This document shows, piece by piece, positions 12,058-12,441 of a stretch of 12,441 nt of DNA (its first letter is position 1; each line of letters starts with the position of its first letter). This DNA is from an uncultured Mailhella sp. (GTDB lineage Bacteria; Desulfobacterota; Desulfovibrionia; Desulfovibrionales; Desulfovibrionaceae). The notes under the pieces were generated by a model that worked only from the letters and a program-made list of their open reading frames with translations, made no database searches and was not told the DNA's origin. The position numbers and the translations under genes are program-made. The stretch lies in the NCBI GenBank assembly GCA_905192935.1, contig CAJJMX010000035.1:1-12441 (forward strand), given 5' to 3'.

Positions 12058-12441
12058 CTATCCGTGAGAGCGCTCATGCTGCCAGAGGAGGTAATCCCTC
12101 AGGAAAGCATCGATGCGTCCGTCGAGCACGGCCTCCACGTCCCCGCACTCGGTACCGGTGCGATGATCCTTCACCAGACGATACGGCTGAAGCGTGTAGG
12201 TGCGAATCTGACTGCCGAAGGCGATGGCGTCCTTTCCGGCGTAATCGGCCTGACGTGCGGCATCGCGCTTGCTCTGCTCAAGGGCGTACAGACGCGCCTT
12301 GAGGACGCGCATGGCACTTTCCCTGTTGCTCTGCTGAGAGCGCTCGTTCTGGCACTGCGCCACGATGCCGGTGGGAATATGCGTGATGCGCACGGCCGCT
12401 TCGGTCTTGTGGACGTGCTGACCGCCCGCACCGGAAGCGCG
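12058..12441 (-). CDS. prfB: Peptide chain release factor 2, C-terminal part (partial)
   Basis: The visible 127 residues are the C-terminal third of a class I release factor; the N-terminus and any programmed frameshift lie beyond the right edge. The peptide opens with RASGAGGQ, the GGQ motif (codons 12426-12418) that triggers peptidyl-tRNA hydrolysis. AVRITHIPTGIVAQCQNERSQ and GSQIRTYTLQPYRLVKDHRTG follow, and the tail (VEAVLDGRIDAFLRDYLL) is of RF2 rather than RF1 type. RF2 reads UGA and UAA. After GGQ the sequence is HVHK, where most RF2 proteins I recall have HVNK. The stop is TAG at 12060-12058. No terminator is visible before the IHF-like gene, so partial readthrough is possible. Confidence 0.93.
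   Translation of the reverse strand, partial: RASGAGGQHVHKTEAAVRITHIPTGIVAQCQNERSQQSNRESAMRVLKARLYALEQSKRDAARQADYAGKDAIAFGSQIRTYTLQPYRLVKDHRTGTECGDVEAVLDGRIDAFLRDYLLWQHERSHG

Noticed and set aside
1..12441. CRISPR array, insertion sequence or prophage genes
   Set aside because: No regularly spaced repeats, transposase motifs or phage proteins were seen in any frame.

Overview
This 12.4 kb, GC-rich window looks chromosomal and most likely comes from a sulfate-reducing member of the Desulfovibrionaceae. The main evidence is a Tat-exported periplasmic [NiFe] hydrogenase whose two subunits closely resemble the Desulfovibrio HynB/HynA proteins I remember. I saw no insertion sequence, phage gene or CRISPR array.

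Plus-strand half (1-5415): the 3' end of upp (uracil phosphoribosyltransferase) with its terminator; a family-9 (heptosyltransferase-type) glycosyltransferase; then the hydrogenase locus. That locus is hynB (small Fe-S subunit), hynA (large NiFe subunit), a strong terminator, a 330 bp gap, and a HyaD/HybD-type endopeptidase that would mature the large subunit. HynB and HynA together would oxidise or produce H2 in the periplasm. The protease would clip the HynA C-terminus after nickel insertion, so the folded dimer can leave through the Tat signal carried on HynB. The hyp maturation genes and the cytochrome c3 partner are not in the window.

Minus-strand half (5756-12441): reading leftward from the right edge, prfB (RF2, partial), an IHF-beta/HU family protein, an exodeoxyribonuclease III-type AP endonuclease, murA, and a full-length ComEC/Rec2 DNA-uptake channel. 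Each lies in its own short transcription unit; murA and the IHF-like gene have clear intrinsic terminators and comEC has a weak one. A plus-strand tRNA-His(GTG), with its own promoter and terminator, lies between xth and murA and is divergent from murA.

The two halves converge at about 5416-5755, a gene-free gap. Several promoter candidates share a -35 box with a 17-base spacer. I found no clearly new multi-gene system. The points worth a second look are small: an odd hynB leader, a three-codon open frame ending on the hynA start, a TTG-started murA, palindromes around the IHF-like promoter, a strand-asymmetric hairpin after xth, and short copies of the tRNA 3' end.
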